DNA from: a virus
DNA length: 25,200 nucleotides
Direction: 5' to 3' (one strand)
Virus record (IMG/VR): IMGVR_UViG_3300027659_000191
Span: 1 to 25,200 of that record
Shown one piece after another: positions 9,901-16,487 of the stretch. The notes beneath the pieces are model-generated. The model was not told where the DNA came from, searched no databases, and worked only from the letters and a program-made list of their open reading frames with translations. Made by a program: the position numbers and the translations under genes. Position 1 is the stretch's first letter, and the number at the start of each line of letters is the position of its first letter.

Positions 9901-10263
9901 GTTAACTACGTCGCATACTGCTGGGCACCGGTAGCAGGTTACTCTAAGTTTGGTACATACACAGGCAATGGTAGTGCGGATGGTCCGTTCGTTTACACTG
10001 GGTTTAAGCCACGGTGGTTGATGATAAAGCGTACGGATGCAACACTGAGTTGGGGTATTTTTGATACCTCTAGAAACGCATTCAATGTAGTTGATTTGCA
10101 GTTGTACGCCAATCTATCAGCAGCAGATAATGTTTTTACAACTATGGACATATTAAGCAATGGGTTTAAGAGCCGTTCTGCTACAGAGTACAACACTTCC
10201 AGTGGCACATATATCTACGCAGCCTTCGCCGAGTCCGCATTCAATTTTGCTACTGCACGCTAA
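6964..10263 (+). CDS. tail fibre protein: phage N-terminal domain, IPT, Ig-like, LamG, SPRY, DUF7483-like
   Basis: 1099 residues. The N-terminus (about 20-80) has YVDVYQNGVRL and DEIEVIGFA, a module usual near the start of fibres in aquatic phages. Then: a PIEGMMWYDTTDGALYVRTG segment (about 97-116), a short GIQGIQGPAGDG collagen-like link, an IPT-like domain (about 145-225), an Ig-like domain (about 230-320, TLPAGLALSSGGLLSGTVTG), one LamG (about 327-512), SPRY (about 580-742) and the DUF7483-like end (about 758-1099, closing YIYAAFAESAF). It repeats the module order of the two preceding genes in one chain, without the Gly-rich insert and with one LamG instead of five. The complete N-terminal module suggests it can attach to the tail by itself. 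Host recognition is inferred. Confidence 0.85.
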   Translation: MTQLSTLIQGSGKNAIDKRSYIATSGQTAFTVTYSPPYVDVYQNGVRLNVVDYTATSGTSITLTVGAAVNDEIEVIGFASDASITASFSGPNAPSLPIEGMMWYDTTDGALYVRTGGFWVEASQAGATQGIQGIQGPAGDGVVISGITVTDASYANTDDTAVSLTGGYIKVTGTGFVSGCTIVVGTVIATSVTFISSTEVRAQLPALTAGTYILYVSNPSGAVAIRVNAITFSALPTWVSTSPLPNGKLNTAISIQLSGTSDSAVVYALQSGSTLPAGLALSSGGLLSGTVTGISVETTYNFTVVATDAQLQDSPKAFSITITVFYVVARSLRLRSAASASLNRTPAASGSLTTWTMSMWLKRGTVSSAQDIFGALTGSGATTEIYIAAGGTLGFYWNSSNSVVTTALLRDPAAWYHLVFVWDTNNATAANRVSIYINGVLQGITLTGSYPTSGLSSYWNQALSNTIGMFNGSNYVDGQITEINFIDGQALTAASFGEVSVTSGAWVPKAYAGTYGTNGFCLKFADNSANTAAAIGKDSSTNGNNWTPSNISLTAGSTYDSLLDSPVPSSATVANYAVLNPLQNGGGTLSNANLTLTGPSATWGTRLGTIAVTSGKWYYEVTVQVMSGSWGYMLGITQNPAPSSFLGFDANGYSYYDTGQKYTNNVAAAYGAAMSLNDVIGVAFDATAGTLTFYKNNVSQGVAYSGLASGTWYLGAACYASAVASVNFGQRPFTYTPPTDFLALNTFNLPASAVLNPATAMAATIYTGNGTYPRTITNTVNAISFQPDLVWIKARNQTYDHILYDSVRGTGTTKSLVSNSSAVEGSNAIYANLSAFTSTGFTVDTTSNTNILNNNANTFVAWQWKAGGAVSAGNNTAGTITSTVSANTTAGFSIVTYTGNGTNGATVGHGLGAKPSLILEKGRGSAYNWAVQGGGVMWTPATSALALNTTGGLNASQIPAVATTSVFTPSVTAYSNESGVNYVAYCWAPVAGYSKFGTYTGNGSADGPFVYTGFKPRWLMIKRTDATLSWGIFDTSRNAFNVVDLQLYANLSAADNVFTTMDILSNGFKSRSATEYNTSSGTYIYAAFAESAFNFATAR

Positions 10264-10272
10264 GGAATAATT

Positions 10273-10878
10273 ATGGCATTAGCTTTCCCTTCAAGCCCAA
10301 CGGTAAGCCAAACCTACACTTCAGGTACTAGAACCTGGACATGGAATGGTACCGCTTGGAAGCTACCAAGTACTATGTTAACCGGTGTAACCGGCACTGG
10401 TAATGCAGTACTTAGCGTAGGACCTACAATTACACTCGCCAATGCTACGGGGTTACCCCTAACTACAGGAGTTACGGGGGTACTACCAGCAGCTAACGGC
10501 GGCACAAGTCTCTCAAGTCCCGGAACTTCAGGAAATATTTTGACTAGTAATGGTACAACTTGGACTAGTGCCGCCCCCGTTCTAGCTTCAGGTACTCCTA
10601 CTTTAGTAATAGTTAGTGCAACTACTCAAACTGCAGTAGCTGGTAATCACTATGTATTAACTAATGTAGCAGCTACTACTATCACCATGCCTGCTACTGT
10701 TGTTGCGGGAGATTTAATCTTTATCACATCAGGCAATGCATTAGCTACTAACGTAGTAGCGTATAGTGGAAGTCATAAGATCATGGGACTACTAGAGAAT
10801 CTTACAATAAATACTACAGCTTACATTACACTACAGCTCCGGTATATTAATGCAACTATAGGGTGGGTAACGCTATGA
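10273..10878 (+). CDS. small fibre-like virion protein
   Basis: 201 residues, start preceded by AAGGA. The N-terminus MALAFPSSPTVSQTYTSG then TWTWNGTAWK is a recurrent head module of phage fibres and is shared with the 13030-14103 protein. A tail-fibre-repeat-like middle (LSVGPTITLANATG, VLPAANGGTSLSSPGTSGNI) is followed by a beta-rich end (TTITMPATVVAGDLIFI ... ATIGWVTL). That end resembles the C-terminal modules of the small fibres at 17895-19770. It probably forms or decorates a fibre. The stop overlaps the next start (ATGA). Confidence 0.7.
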   Translation: MALAFPSSPTVSQTYTSGTRTWTWNGTAWKLPSTMLTGVTGTGNAVLSVGPTITLANATGLPLTTGVTGVLPAANGGTSLSSPGTSGNILTSNGTTWTSAAPVLASGTPTLVIVSATTQTAVAGNHYVLTNVAATTITMPATVVAGDLIFITSGNALATNVVAYSGSHKIMGLLENLTINTTAYITLQLRYINATIGWVTL

Positions 10879-11168
10879 GTAATATAACTCAATTTACAAC
10901 AGGTGGGGTGAAGTCGGTGCAGTCTGGTACAGCGAATCCAGCAGCTGGAGCTGTTAATACCGCTATAACTATTAGCAGTATCAACCCAGCTAAAGCAGTA
11001 GTGACATTAAATGGGGGTTATATACACAGTTATGATACATATGCATGTCAATTGCCATACATAGTATCTTTAACTGCTACTACACTTACTTTTAATGGAA
11101 CACATTTTTATAGTGGTTCTGCATGGAGTGGTCAGCCGACTTCGTGGCAAGTAGTTGAATATTATTAA
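10875..11168 (+). CDS. small putative virion protein ending in SWQVVEYY
   Basis: 97 residues from the ATG at 10875, which overlaps the previous stop. A GTG at 10863 would add four residues but lacks a better ribosome site, so I prefer 10875. MSNITQFTTGGVKSVQSG begins a family often seen beside phage fibre genes; GGYIHSYDTYACQLPYIVSL and SWQVVEYY are its distinctive segments. It is Thr/Ser/Tyr-rich, has no membrane segment and one Cys. I infer a structural or fibre-accessory role from position only. Confidence 0.6.
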   Translation: MSNITQFTTGGVKSVQSGTANPAAGAVNTAITISSINPAKAVVTLNGGYIHSYDTYACQLPYIVSLTATTLTFNGTHFYSGSAWSGQPTSWQVVEYY

Positions 11169-11177
11169 AGGATTAAC

Positions 11178-11597
11178 ATGCCAAATTATGTACAATTAAA
11201 CGATACTAATTTTGTAATGGGAGTAACTCAAGCTGCCGACACAATAGACGCTGCACATATGATAGAGATTGCCGAGTATGATACCACTCTACTAGGTAAG
11301 AAATATGAAAATGGTGTGTTTGTTGATGGCCCTGTTGTAGTACTGCCTAGTATCATTACCAAAATTGCGTTTCTTGATCGTATGACGGATGCTGAATTCA
11401 TCGGCATTATTAACGCAGCTAAGACTGACGCAGAAGTAGAACTGTGGAAAACTAGGTTCGACAACGCGACCACAATTGATCTCAACGACGGTAGCAGAGT
11501 AGTAGCAGGATTCCCTATGTTAGTGACAAAAGGTCTACTAACCCAAGACCGGGCTACTGCTATTCTGACCGCCCCTATACAACCTAACGAAAGATAA
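11178..11597 (+). CDS. conserved phage protein of the fibre cluster, function unknown
   Basis: 139 residues with AAAGGA before the start. The N-terminal half (YVQLNDTNFVMGVTQAA, LGKKYENGVFVDG) looks like the short beta domain that ends in a printed-peptide 'entered value' loop in tail accessory proteins. The C-terminal half is helical (AFLDRMTDAEFIGIINAAK, VELWKTRFDNA, LLTQDRATAIL). Such proteins often sit between fibre genes and may act as fibre chaperones or baseplate-associated parts. I cannot confirm either role. Confidence 0.6.
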   Translation: MPNYVQLNDTNFVMGVTQAADTIDAAHMIEIAEYDTTLLGKKYENGVFVDGPVVVLPSIITKIAFLDRMTDAEFIGIINAAKTDAEVELWKTRFDNATTIDLNDGSRVVAGFPMLVTKGLLTQDRATAILTAPIQPNER

Positions 11598-11601
11598 AAA
11601 C

Positions 11602-11952
11602 ATGTCACATTTTGCACAAGTAGTTGACGGCGTCGTCACTCAAGTAATCGTAGCTGAACAAGACGTCATTGACACGGGTCTTTTCGGTACAGGTTGGATT
11701 CAAACTAGCTATAATACCTTAGGTGGAGTGCATCCTGAAGGCCGCCCGCTGCGTAAGAACTACGCAGGTATTGGCTACACATATGACGCACAGCGTGATG
11801 CTTTCATTCCCCCAAAACCTTTCGCAAGTTGGGTACTTGTGGAAGAGTCATGCTTGTGGACTGCGCCTGTTCCCATGCCCACAGACGGCAAGAAATATGC
11901 TTGGGACGAAAACACTACATCTTGGAAAGAATCTGATGGCAACCAAGGCTAA
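11602..11952 (+). CDS. conserved aquatic-phage virion-cluster protein (MSHFAQVVDG family)
   Basis: 116 residues. The sequence MSHFAQVVDGVVTQVIVAEQ, then LRKNYAGIGYTYDAQRDAFI, PPKPFASWVL and YAWDENTTSWKE is a strongly conserved type that I recognise from many cyanophage and pelagiphage genomes, generally near tail genes and without an assigned biochemical role. Trp and Tyr are plentiful. Its end overlaps the start of the next gene by 17 bases in another frame. Confidence 0.7.
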   Translation: MSHFAQVVDGVVTQVIVAEQDVIDTGLFGTGWIQTSYNTLGGVHPEGRPLRKNYAGIGYTYDAQRDAFIPPKPFASWVLVEESCLWTAPVPMPTDGKKYAWDENTTSWKESDGNQG

Positions 11953-13030
11953 GCTCTTAGCAACTGGTAGCGGAGCAGCTACTATCATAGGGGTAACTCC
12001 CCCAACCTCTCCAATTGAGGGTCAAATGTGGTATGATACAACTGATGGTACTCTATACATTAGAACCGGCTCACTTTGGATCGAGGCGATAGTAACTACT
12101 GCAGGTGCTACAGGTGCAGCAGCTAATCCATTACCTATTGGTACTACTGCGCAACGTCCAGGATCCCCTGTAGCAGGTAATATGCGCCTTAATAGCGATA
12201 CTAATGTTGCCGAAATATACTATGGAACTACTTGGTTCCCTTTAGCCTCATTTGGATACATAGTTGCTACAGGAGGAACAATTACATATAGTGGTAATTA
12301 TGCTATTCATACTTTTACTAGTAGCGGTACTTTTACTGTAACTACTGCACCTAGTGGAAATACTGTTGATTATCTAATTGTTGGAGGTGGCGGCGGAAGC
12401 GGGAGTAACACTGGCGGAGCTTTTGGCGGAGGGGGTGCCGGGGGGCTACTAGCTAGTTCAACTAGTCTGGCAGTTAGCGCATATGCAATTGTAGTAGGAG
12501 CAGGAGGCGGTGCAAATACTACTGGTGTAAATTCTACTGCATTTAGTTTAATTGCGTATGGTGGTGGCGGCACACCAAGTACTGGGAGAGTTGGTGGAGC
12601 AGGAGGAAGTGGATCAGGAGTAGGATTTTCTGTTGCAAATAATGGTGTAGGAGGATCAGGCACGCTAGGTCAAGGTAATAATGGCGGTACGGGAGGCGAT
12701 GGAGTAACTACATATACTTCAGGTGGTGGTGGTGGTGGTGCAGGGGCGGTAGGTGCAAGTACTGCTAATACTGTGGGAGGTGCTGGAGGTGCGGGACTAG
12801 CCTCAACAATTACAGGCACTTCTATTATTTATGCAGGTGGTGGCGGCGGCGGTACTAATTATAGTGGTAGTGCCGGCGGCGCTGGTGGTACTGGCGGCGG
12901 TGGCGCTGGGTCTTATTATACTATTGCAGGTGTATCAGGCACAGCAAATACTGGCGGTGGCGGTGGCGGTGGATCTACGTCTGGCTCTGGCGGGTCTGGT
13001 ATTGTAATAATTAAATATAGGTATCAATAA
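11936..13030 (+). CDS. Gly-rich fibre/adhesin protein 1
   Basis: 364 residues from the ATG at 11936. The frame is open from 11723, but that region codes for the previous gene, and MATKAKLLATGS is a natural N-terminus with GGAAAG upstream. Modules: PIEGQMWYDTTDGTLYIRTG (about 26-45, the same as in the 1099-residue fibre), TTAQRPGSPVAGNMRLN (about 70-86, shared with the next gene), an IHTFTSSGTFTV strand (about 124-135), then a Gly-rich domain to the end, closing GGSGIVIIKYRYQ. Gly-rich domains of this kind form polyglycine-II-type bundles at the tips of some phage adhesins (known for gp38-type proteins). Application here is inference. The stop overlaps the next start (TAATG). Confidence 0.75.
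   Translation: MATKAKLLATGSGAATIIGVTPPTSPIEGQMWYDTTDGTLYIRTGSLWIEAIVTTAGATGAAANPLPIGTTAQRPGSPVAGNMRLNSDTNVAEIYYGTTWFPLASFGYIVATGGTITYSGNYAIHTFTSSGTFTVTTAPSGNTVDYLIVGGGGGSGSNTGGAFGGGGAGGLLASSTSLAVSAYAIVVGAGGGANTTGVNSTAFSLIAYGGGGTPSTGRVGGAGGSGSGVGFSVANNGVGGSGTLGQGNNGGTGGDGVTTYTSGGGGGGAGAVGASTANTVGGAGGAGLASTITGTSIIYAGGGGGGTNYSGSAGGAGGTGGGGAGSYYTIAGVSGTANTGGGGGGGSTSGSGGSGIVIIKYRYQ
12382..13015 (+). repeat. Gly-rich low-complexity domain, copy 2 of 3
   Basis: Begins LIVGGGGGSG and ends GGSGIVIIKY. Between them come the same landmarks as in copies 1 and 3: VVGAGG, a GQGNNGG-type step, GGGGGGAGAVG, YAGGGG and GTANTGGGGGGG. It lies at the C-terminus of its protein. Confidence 0.85.
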
Positions 13031-14103
13031 TGGCACTATCATTTCCCGCAAGTCCAACTGTTGGTCAAACCTATACATCGGGTTTGAAAACTTGGATTTG
13101 GAATGGCACGACTTGGAAAGCAAATTTAGTTGCAGCATCTATATATGATATCGCAAATACTAGTACAGGATATTTTTCATTACCTGCAGGTACTACAGCA
13201 CAACGTCCTGGCACTCCCACTGTAGGCAATACACGTTGGAATACATCTCTTAATGTAGCAGAATTATGGACGGGCAGTGCTTGGGCAACTTACTTTAGTC
13301 CAGTAACACCACCTAGTATTGTTGAATATTTAATAGTAGGTGGTGGTGGTGGTGGTGCATCTGGTAACGGTGGTGGCGGCGGAGCAGGCGGATACTTATA
13401 TTCCGCTTCTTTTGGAGTAGCATCTGGTGTATCTTATAGTGTTGTAGTTGGTAGTGGTGGTGCAGCAGCTACTAACGGTACAAATAGTTCACTATCAGCA
13501 ATTGTAGCTTTGGGCGGTGGATATGGCGGATATGGCGGTGGTGGATCTGGCAATACAGGCGGATCTGGTGGAGGATCTTCGGCAGGATACTCTACAAATC
13601 TTGCTGGAGGACTAGGCACTGCTGGGCAGGGTAGTAATGGCGGAACAGGAACTCAAGGAGTAAGTAGCGGATGTGCTAATTATGCTGGCGGTGGCGGTGG
13701 TGGTGCAGGCGGTATAGGGGGCACCGGCTATTCTGATCCTTGCAATTCTACAGCCTATGGTGGCGCTGGAGGTATTGGTACAGCATCGACCATTAGTGGT
13801 AGTACTTTATTTTACGCTGCTGGTGGTGGCGGTGCTAGTGAACGCAATGGATCTCAAGCTGCTGGAGGTAGTAGTATAGGTGGTAATGGTGGTAGTAGTA
13901 ATGGTAGTGCAGGTACAGCAGGTGTAGTTAATACTGGTAGTGGTGGTGGTGGGCGTAATGGTACTGGAGCTTCAGGAGTAGTAATTATTAGATATTCTGA
14001 TTCAAAGTCTGCAGCGGTAACAACAACTGGAACTCCTACATATACTGTTTCTGGCGGATATAGAACATATATTTTTACAACAACTGGTTCTTTAACATTC
14101 TAA
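13030..14103 (+). CDS. Gly-rich fibre/adhesin protein 2
   Basis: 357 residues; the start overlaps the previous stop. The head MALSFPASPTVGQTYTSG ... TWIWNGTTWK matches the 10273-10878 protein. TTAQRPGTPTVGNTRWN (about 57-73) matches the preceding gene. A Gly-rich domain then runs from about residue 103 to 320, and the chain ends with YTVSGGYRTYIFTTTGSLTF, which corresponds to the IHTFTTSGSLTG segment that follows the Gly-rich domain in the 1801-residue adhesin. It is thus a chimera of modules found in three neighbours. A tail-tip receptor-binding role is likely but inferred. Confidence 0.75.
   Translation: MALSFPASPTVGQTYTSGLKTWIWNGTTWKANLVAASIYDIANTSTGYFSLPAGTTAQRPGTPTVGNTRWNTSLNVAELWTGSAWATYFSPVTPPSIVEYLIVGGGGGGASGNGGGGGAGGYLYSASFGVASGVSYSVVVGSGGAAATNGTNSSLSAIVALGGGYGGYGGGGSGNTGGSGGGSSAGYSTNLAGGLGTAGQGSNGGTGTQGVSSGCANYAGGGGGGAGGIGGTGYSDPCNSTAYGGAGGIGTASTISGSTLFYAAGGGGASERNGSQAAGGSSIGGNGGSSNGSAGTAGVVNTGSGGGGRNGTGASGVVIIRYSDSKSAAVTTTGTPTYTVSGGYRTYIFTTTGSLTF
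13336..13990 (+). repeat. Gly-rich low-complexity domain, copy 3 of 3
   Basis: Begins LIVGGGGGGA and ends ASGVVIIRYS. It keeps the VVVGSGG, GQGSNGG, GGGGGGAGG and YAAGGGG landmarks. It differs from copies 1 and 2 by a Cys-containing insert (SSGCANYAGG and SDPCNSTAYGG), a possible disulfide. Confidence 0.8.
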
Positions 14104-14106
14104 AAT

Positions 14107-14316
14107 ATGATTGAAGAATTTGTACCTGATAAATTGCATACTATAAGAATGAATATCTGTAATACTTGCGAGAAATTAACTAGTATTAAATTTTGTTCTT
14201 CTTGTGGGTGTTTTATGCCTGTAAAAAGTAGAATTAAAACTACTTCCTGTCCTTTGGGTAAATGGACTAAGTTTATAGAAAGCAATAACAATGTGGATCC
14301 TAAACTGGTTACCTGA
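14107..14316 (+). CDS. small Cys-rich, zinc-ribbon-like protein
   Basis: 69 residues with Cys at 18, 21, 30, 33, 35 and 48 in the order CNTC, CSSCGC, CPLGKW. Two CxxC pairs suggest a bound zinc. Short proteins ending in a CPLGKW-type motif are common in aquatic phages, often near the lysis genes; their function is unknown. There is no clear ribosome site before 14107; an internal ATG at 14149 (MNICNTCEKL) is possible but would leave only four residues before the first Cys. The 3' end overlaps the inner spanin gene by 26 bases. Confidence 0.6.
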   Translation: MIEEFVPDKLHTIRMNICNTCEKLTSIKFCSSCGCFMPVKSRIKTTSCPLGKWTKFIESNNNVDPKLVT

Positions 14317-14698
14317 CTGGCTTTTCTATTCGATGTTTTTCGCAGGAGTTTTAGCTTTAGTAATTGGTAAGATGCTTGCCACCGCACGGTTATACGCCTA
14401 CCCCGCCGGCGTTGCGCTAATAATTCTGGGTACATGGTACTCAGGCGGTATTGCTAAAGATCATGAATGGAAAGCTCGAGTAGCAGAAGTAGAAGCTAAA
14501 TTAGTGCTTGCCCAACAAGCAAGTGCCCAAGTAAACGAAAAGATAATTACTAAGGTAATTACCAAGAATCAGATAATTAAACTACGTGGGGATGACGTAG
14601 TAAAGTATATCGATAAAGAAGTCGTCAAATATGATAATACTTGTAAGATCCCCCTCGAAGTAATTACTGTACATAACATGGCTGCTAAACATGATTAA
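14291..14698 (+). CDS. inner-membrane spanin (Rz-like)
   Basis: 135 residues. Hydrophobic segments at about 9-27 and 37-50 are followed by a charged helical region (about 58-115, KARVAEVEAKLVLAQQ) predicted to extend into the periplasm as a coiled coil. A short end holds one Cys and LEVITVHNMAAK. Inner spanins usually have one N-terminal membrane helix, so the second segment is a small oddity. It would pair with the lipoprotein encoded next, joining inner and outer membranes in the last step of Gram-negative lysis. The genes overlap by eight bases. Annotation rests on topology and on the adjacent outer spanin, not on strong sequence identity. Confidence 0.75.
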   Translation: MWILNWLPDWLFYSMFFAGVLALVIGKMLATARLYAYPAGVALIILGTWYSGGIAKDHEWKARVAEVEAKLVLAQQASAQVNEKIITKVITKNQIIKLRGDDVVKYIDKEVVKYDNTCKIPLEVITVHNMAAKHD

Positions 14699-14945
14699 GT
14701 ATATCGCTATCTTATTATTAGCTGGATGCGCTACGGCAGTACCTGTAAAGCAGGTATTTCCTAGCGTACCCCAAGAACTGTTAAAGCCATGTCCCGCCCT
14801 AACTATTATAGAAACTCAGGAGATTAAATTAAGCGAGTTATTGAATATTGTTAGCGCAAATTATACCAAGTACTATCAGTGTTCTAATGTATTAGAAGCA
14901 TGGACAACTTGGTATAAAGAAAATAAGAAAATAAGCGAGGAATAG
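14691..14945 (+). CDS. outer-membrane lipoprotein spanin (Rz1-like)
   Basis: 84 residues. A short signal peptide MIKYIAILLLAGC carries a lipobox LAGC with the lipidated Cys at 13. Residues 14-84 form the periplasmic part, with PCPAL near 33-37 and a Trp/Lys-rich end (AWTTWYKENKK). The order inner spanin then lipoprotein, with overlap, is typical of two-component spanins, although here the two genes merely overlap and are not nested. It ends one base before the endolysin start. Confidence 0.8.
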   Translation: MIKYIAILLLAGCATAVPVKQVFPSVPQELLKPCPALTIIETQEIKLSELLNIVSANYTKYYQCSNVLEAWTTWYKENKKISEE

Positions 14946-14946
14946 T

Positions 14947-15564
14947 ATGTTTGATTTCACTCAAGATCATCTATCTCAATTACTACCAAGTAATCCCTAT
15001 ATTGAATACTGGCACTCTGCTTTAATGCAATGCTTGCCAGACTATGAGATTGATACTCCGCAGAGAGTAGCAGCCTTTATCGCTCAATGTTCGCATGAAA
15101 GTGGCGGATTTAAAGCCCTAAAGGAGAATCTTAATTACCGTGCTGAAACTCTATTAAAAGTATTCCCCAAGTACTTTTCTACTTTAGCTATTGCACAGCA
15201 GTACGCTCATAAGCAAGAAGCAATTGCTAATAAAGTATATGCTAATCGTATGGGCAATGGCCCTGAAGCTAGCGGAGATGGATTTAGTTATTGTGGACGT
15301 GGACTTATTCAATTAACTGGTAAGAGTAACTATACAGCATTCGCGGCTAGTATTGAAACTCCAGTAGAAGAAATACCTGAATTCTTAGGTACATTTGAAG
15401 GTGCTGTACAAAGTGCATGTTGGTTTTGGGAATCTAATAACTTAAATCAATACGCAGATGTAGGCGATATCTTAACTATGACCAAACGTATCAATGGGGG
15501 AACAATTGGATTAGAGGATCGTAAAAAACATTATCAACATGCACTGCATGTATTTGGGATATAA
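14947..15564 (+). CDS. GH19-type endolysin (peptidoglycan muramidase/chitinase-like)
   Basis: 205 residues with GAGGAA upstream of the ATG. The GH19 signature is clear: FIAQCSHESGGF with the catalytic Glu at 51, a second acidic residue nearby (E60 or E67), NGDG-type loop GEASGDG-like (GPEASGDGFSY, 106-115), GRGLIQLTGKSNY (117-129) and TKRINGG (179-185). This single-domain form, with no signal peptide or wall-binding repeat, cuts the glycan strands of peptidoglycan and needs the holin for access to the periplasm. The spanin genes precede it, the reverse of the lambda order. Confidence 0.9.
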   Translation: MFDFTQDHLSQLLPSNPYIEYWHSALMQCLPDYEIDTPQRVAAFIAQCSHESGGFKALKENLNYRAETLLKVFPKYFSTLAIAQQYAHKQEAIANKVYANRMGNGPEASGDGFSYCGRGLIQLTGKSNYTAFAASIETPVEEIPEFLGTFEGAVQSACWFWESNNLNQYADVGDILTMTKRINGGTIGLEDRKKHYQHALHVFGI

Positions 15565-15565
15565 T

Positions 15566-16093
15566 ATGGAAAAACCACTTTCTAGATCAGAACGCGAAGC
15601 ACACATTAAAGACAAAGCCGGTTGGATTATCACTGTTCTTGCTGCTCTGTTGGCCATTACTATGCTTATTGGTGGGAGTAATAGTAGCAAAATTCTTAAT
15701 AACACCCTAGCTATTAATGATACTTGGGGATTTTATCAAGCTAAATCAATTAAGCAAACTATAAATGAAGTAGCAGGAGTACAAGCCGCTAACGGAGGTA
15801 ATTTAGCTTTAGCTGAGAAATACGCAGCGAAAGCTTTATCGTACGAAAGTGAACCTAAAACTGGAGAAGGTAAAGTAGAATTAGCAATTAAAGCACGCGC
15901 ACTGGAAGCAGAACGCAGCATCGCTAAGTCTAAAAGTCCTTACTATACTTATGCTGGTAGCTTATTCCAGATCGCAATCGTACTACTAACCGCAAGTATT
16001 TTAGCTGTTAGTATGTCACTATTCTGGGGTAGTTTAGCTGTCGGTAGTTTAGGAGGCCTTATGCTAGTACAGGCAGTTTGGTTGCTGGTATGA
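15566..16093 (+). CDS. DUF4337 family membrane protein in the lysis cassette
   Basis: 175 residues from the ATG at 15566, one base after the endolysin stop; an in-frame ATG at 15539 lies inside the endolysin and is unlikely. Membrane segments are at about 18-36, 130-148 and 152-174. The family signature NDTWGFYQAKSIK (51-63) and a charged, Ala/Glu-rich helix (80-125) lie between them. DUF4337 proteins are known mainly from bacterial chromosomes and have no established function. Placement between endolysin and holin suggests a role in timing or membrane disruption, for example as a holin partner; that is inference. The end overlaps the holin start by four bases (ATGA). Confidence 0.75.
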   Translation: MEKPLSRSEREAHIKDKAGWIITVLAALLAITMLIGGSNSSKILNNTLAINDTWGFYQAKSIKQTINEVAGVQAANGGNLALAEKYAAKALSYESEPKTGEGKVELAIKARALEAERSIAKSKSPYYTYAGSLFQIAIVLLTASILAVSMSLFWGSLAVGSLGGLMLVQAVWLLV

Positions 16094-16479
16094 AGAAAGA
16101 AGATTGGTTACAGAATAGATGGAGACCAGCTATTGCATGGCTCTACATGGCAGTATGTGCTTTTGACTTCATTATAGGACCTATCTTCTTTACTATCGTA
16201 CAATTCTGGGAAACCTCAGTGGCTAACGATGCTTTTAGACAGTGGGCTCCAATGACTCTACAAGGTGGTGGTTTATTCCACATATCTATGTGTGCAGTAT
16301 TAGGAGTTTCAGCTCATGGGCGCACGCAAGAAAAATTAGCAGTTACTAATGCTGCTCCTACTCCTACCTCCATGGCAGTTCCGACTCCTGTAGTAACTTA
16401 CACAGCAGTAGCAGCACCAATGGTAGCTGTAGTAAACGGTAAACCTGCTCCTCCAAAACAAATTGACCCTATTCTATAA
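16090..16479 (+). CDS. holin, 3TM/gene-transfer-agent holin type
   Basis: 129 residues from the ATG at 16090, which overlaps the previous stop. The N-terminus KKEDWLQNRWRPAIAWLYMA fits the GTA_holin_3TM family (NRWRP.LAW pattern). Hydrophobic segments lie at about 14-38 and 58-76. The tail (about 85-129) is rich in Ala, Pro, Thr and Val and ends PAPPKQIDPIL. It would form the inner-membrane lesion that lets the endolysin out. The family call comes from the N-terminal motif and the neighbours. Confidence 0.75.
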   Translation: MKKEDWLQNRWRPAIAWLYMAVCAFDFIIGPIFFTIVQFWETSVANDAFRQWAPMTLQGGGLFHISMCAVLGVSAHGRTQEKLAVTNAAPTPTSMAVPTPVVTYTAVAAPMVAVVNGKPAPPKQIDPIL

Positions 16480-16487
16480 GGCATTAT

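Noticed and set aside
6585-9942. Diversity-generating retroelement template/variable repeat pair
   Set aside because: The near-identical segments differ by all kinds of substitution, not only at adenines, and no reverse transcriptase is seen in the window.
11723-11935. Longer N-terminus for the Gly-rich gene, starting at 11723
   Set aside because: This stretch is the coding region of the conserved MSHFAQVVDG gene in another frame; the module-like start at 11936 has a ribosome site.
12370-12663. Proline-rich open frames opposite the Gly-rich domains (also 4869-5078 and 13434-13619, - strand)
   Set aside because: They are the complements of GGN-codon runs, have no ribosome site and no independent protein character.
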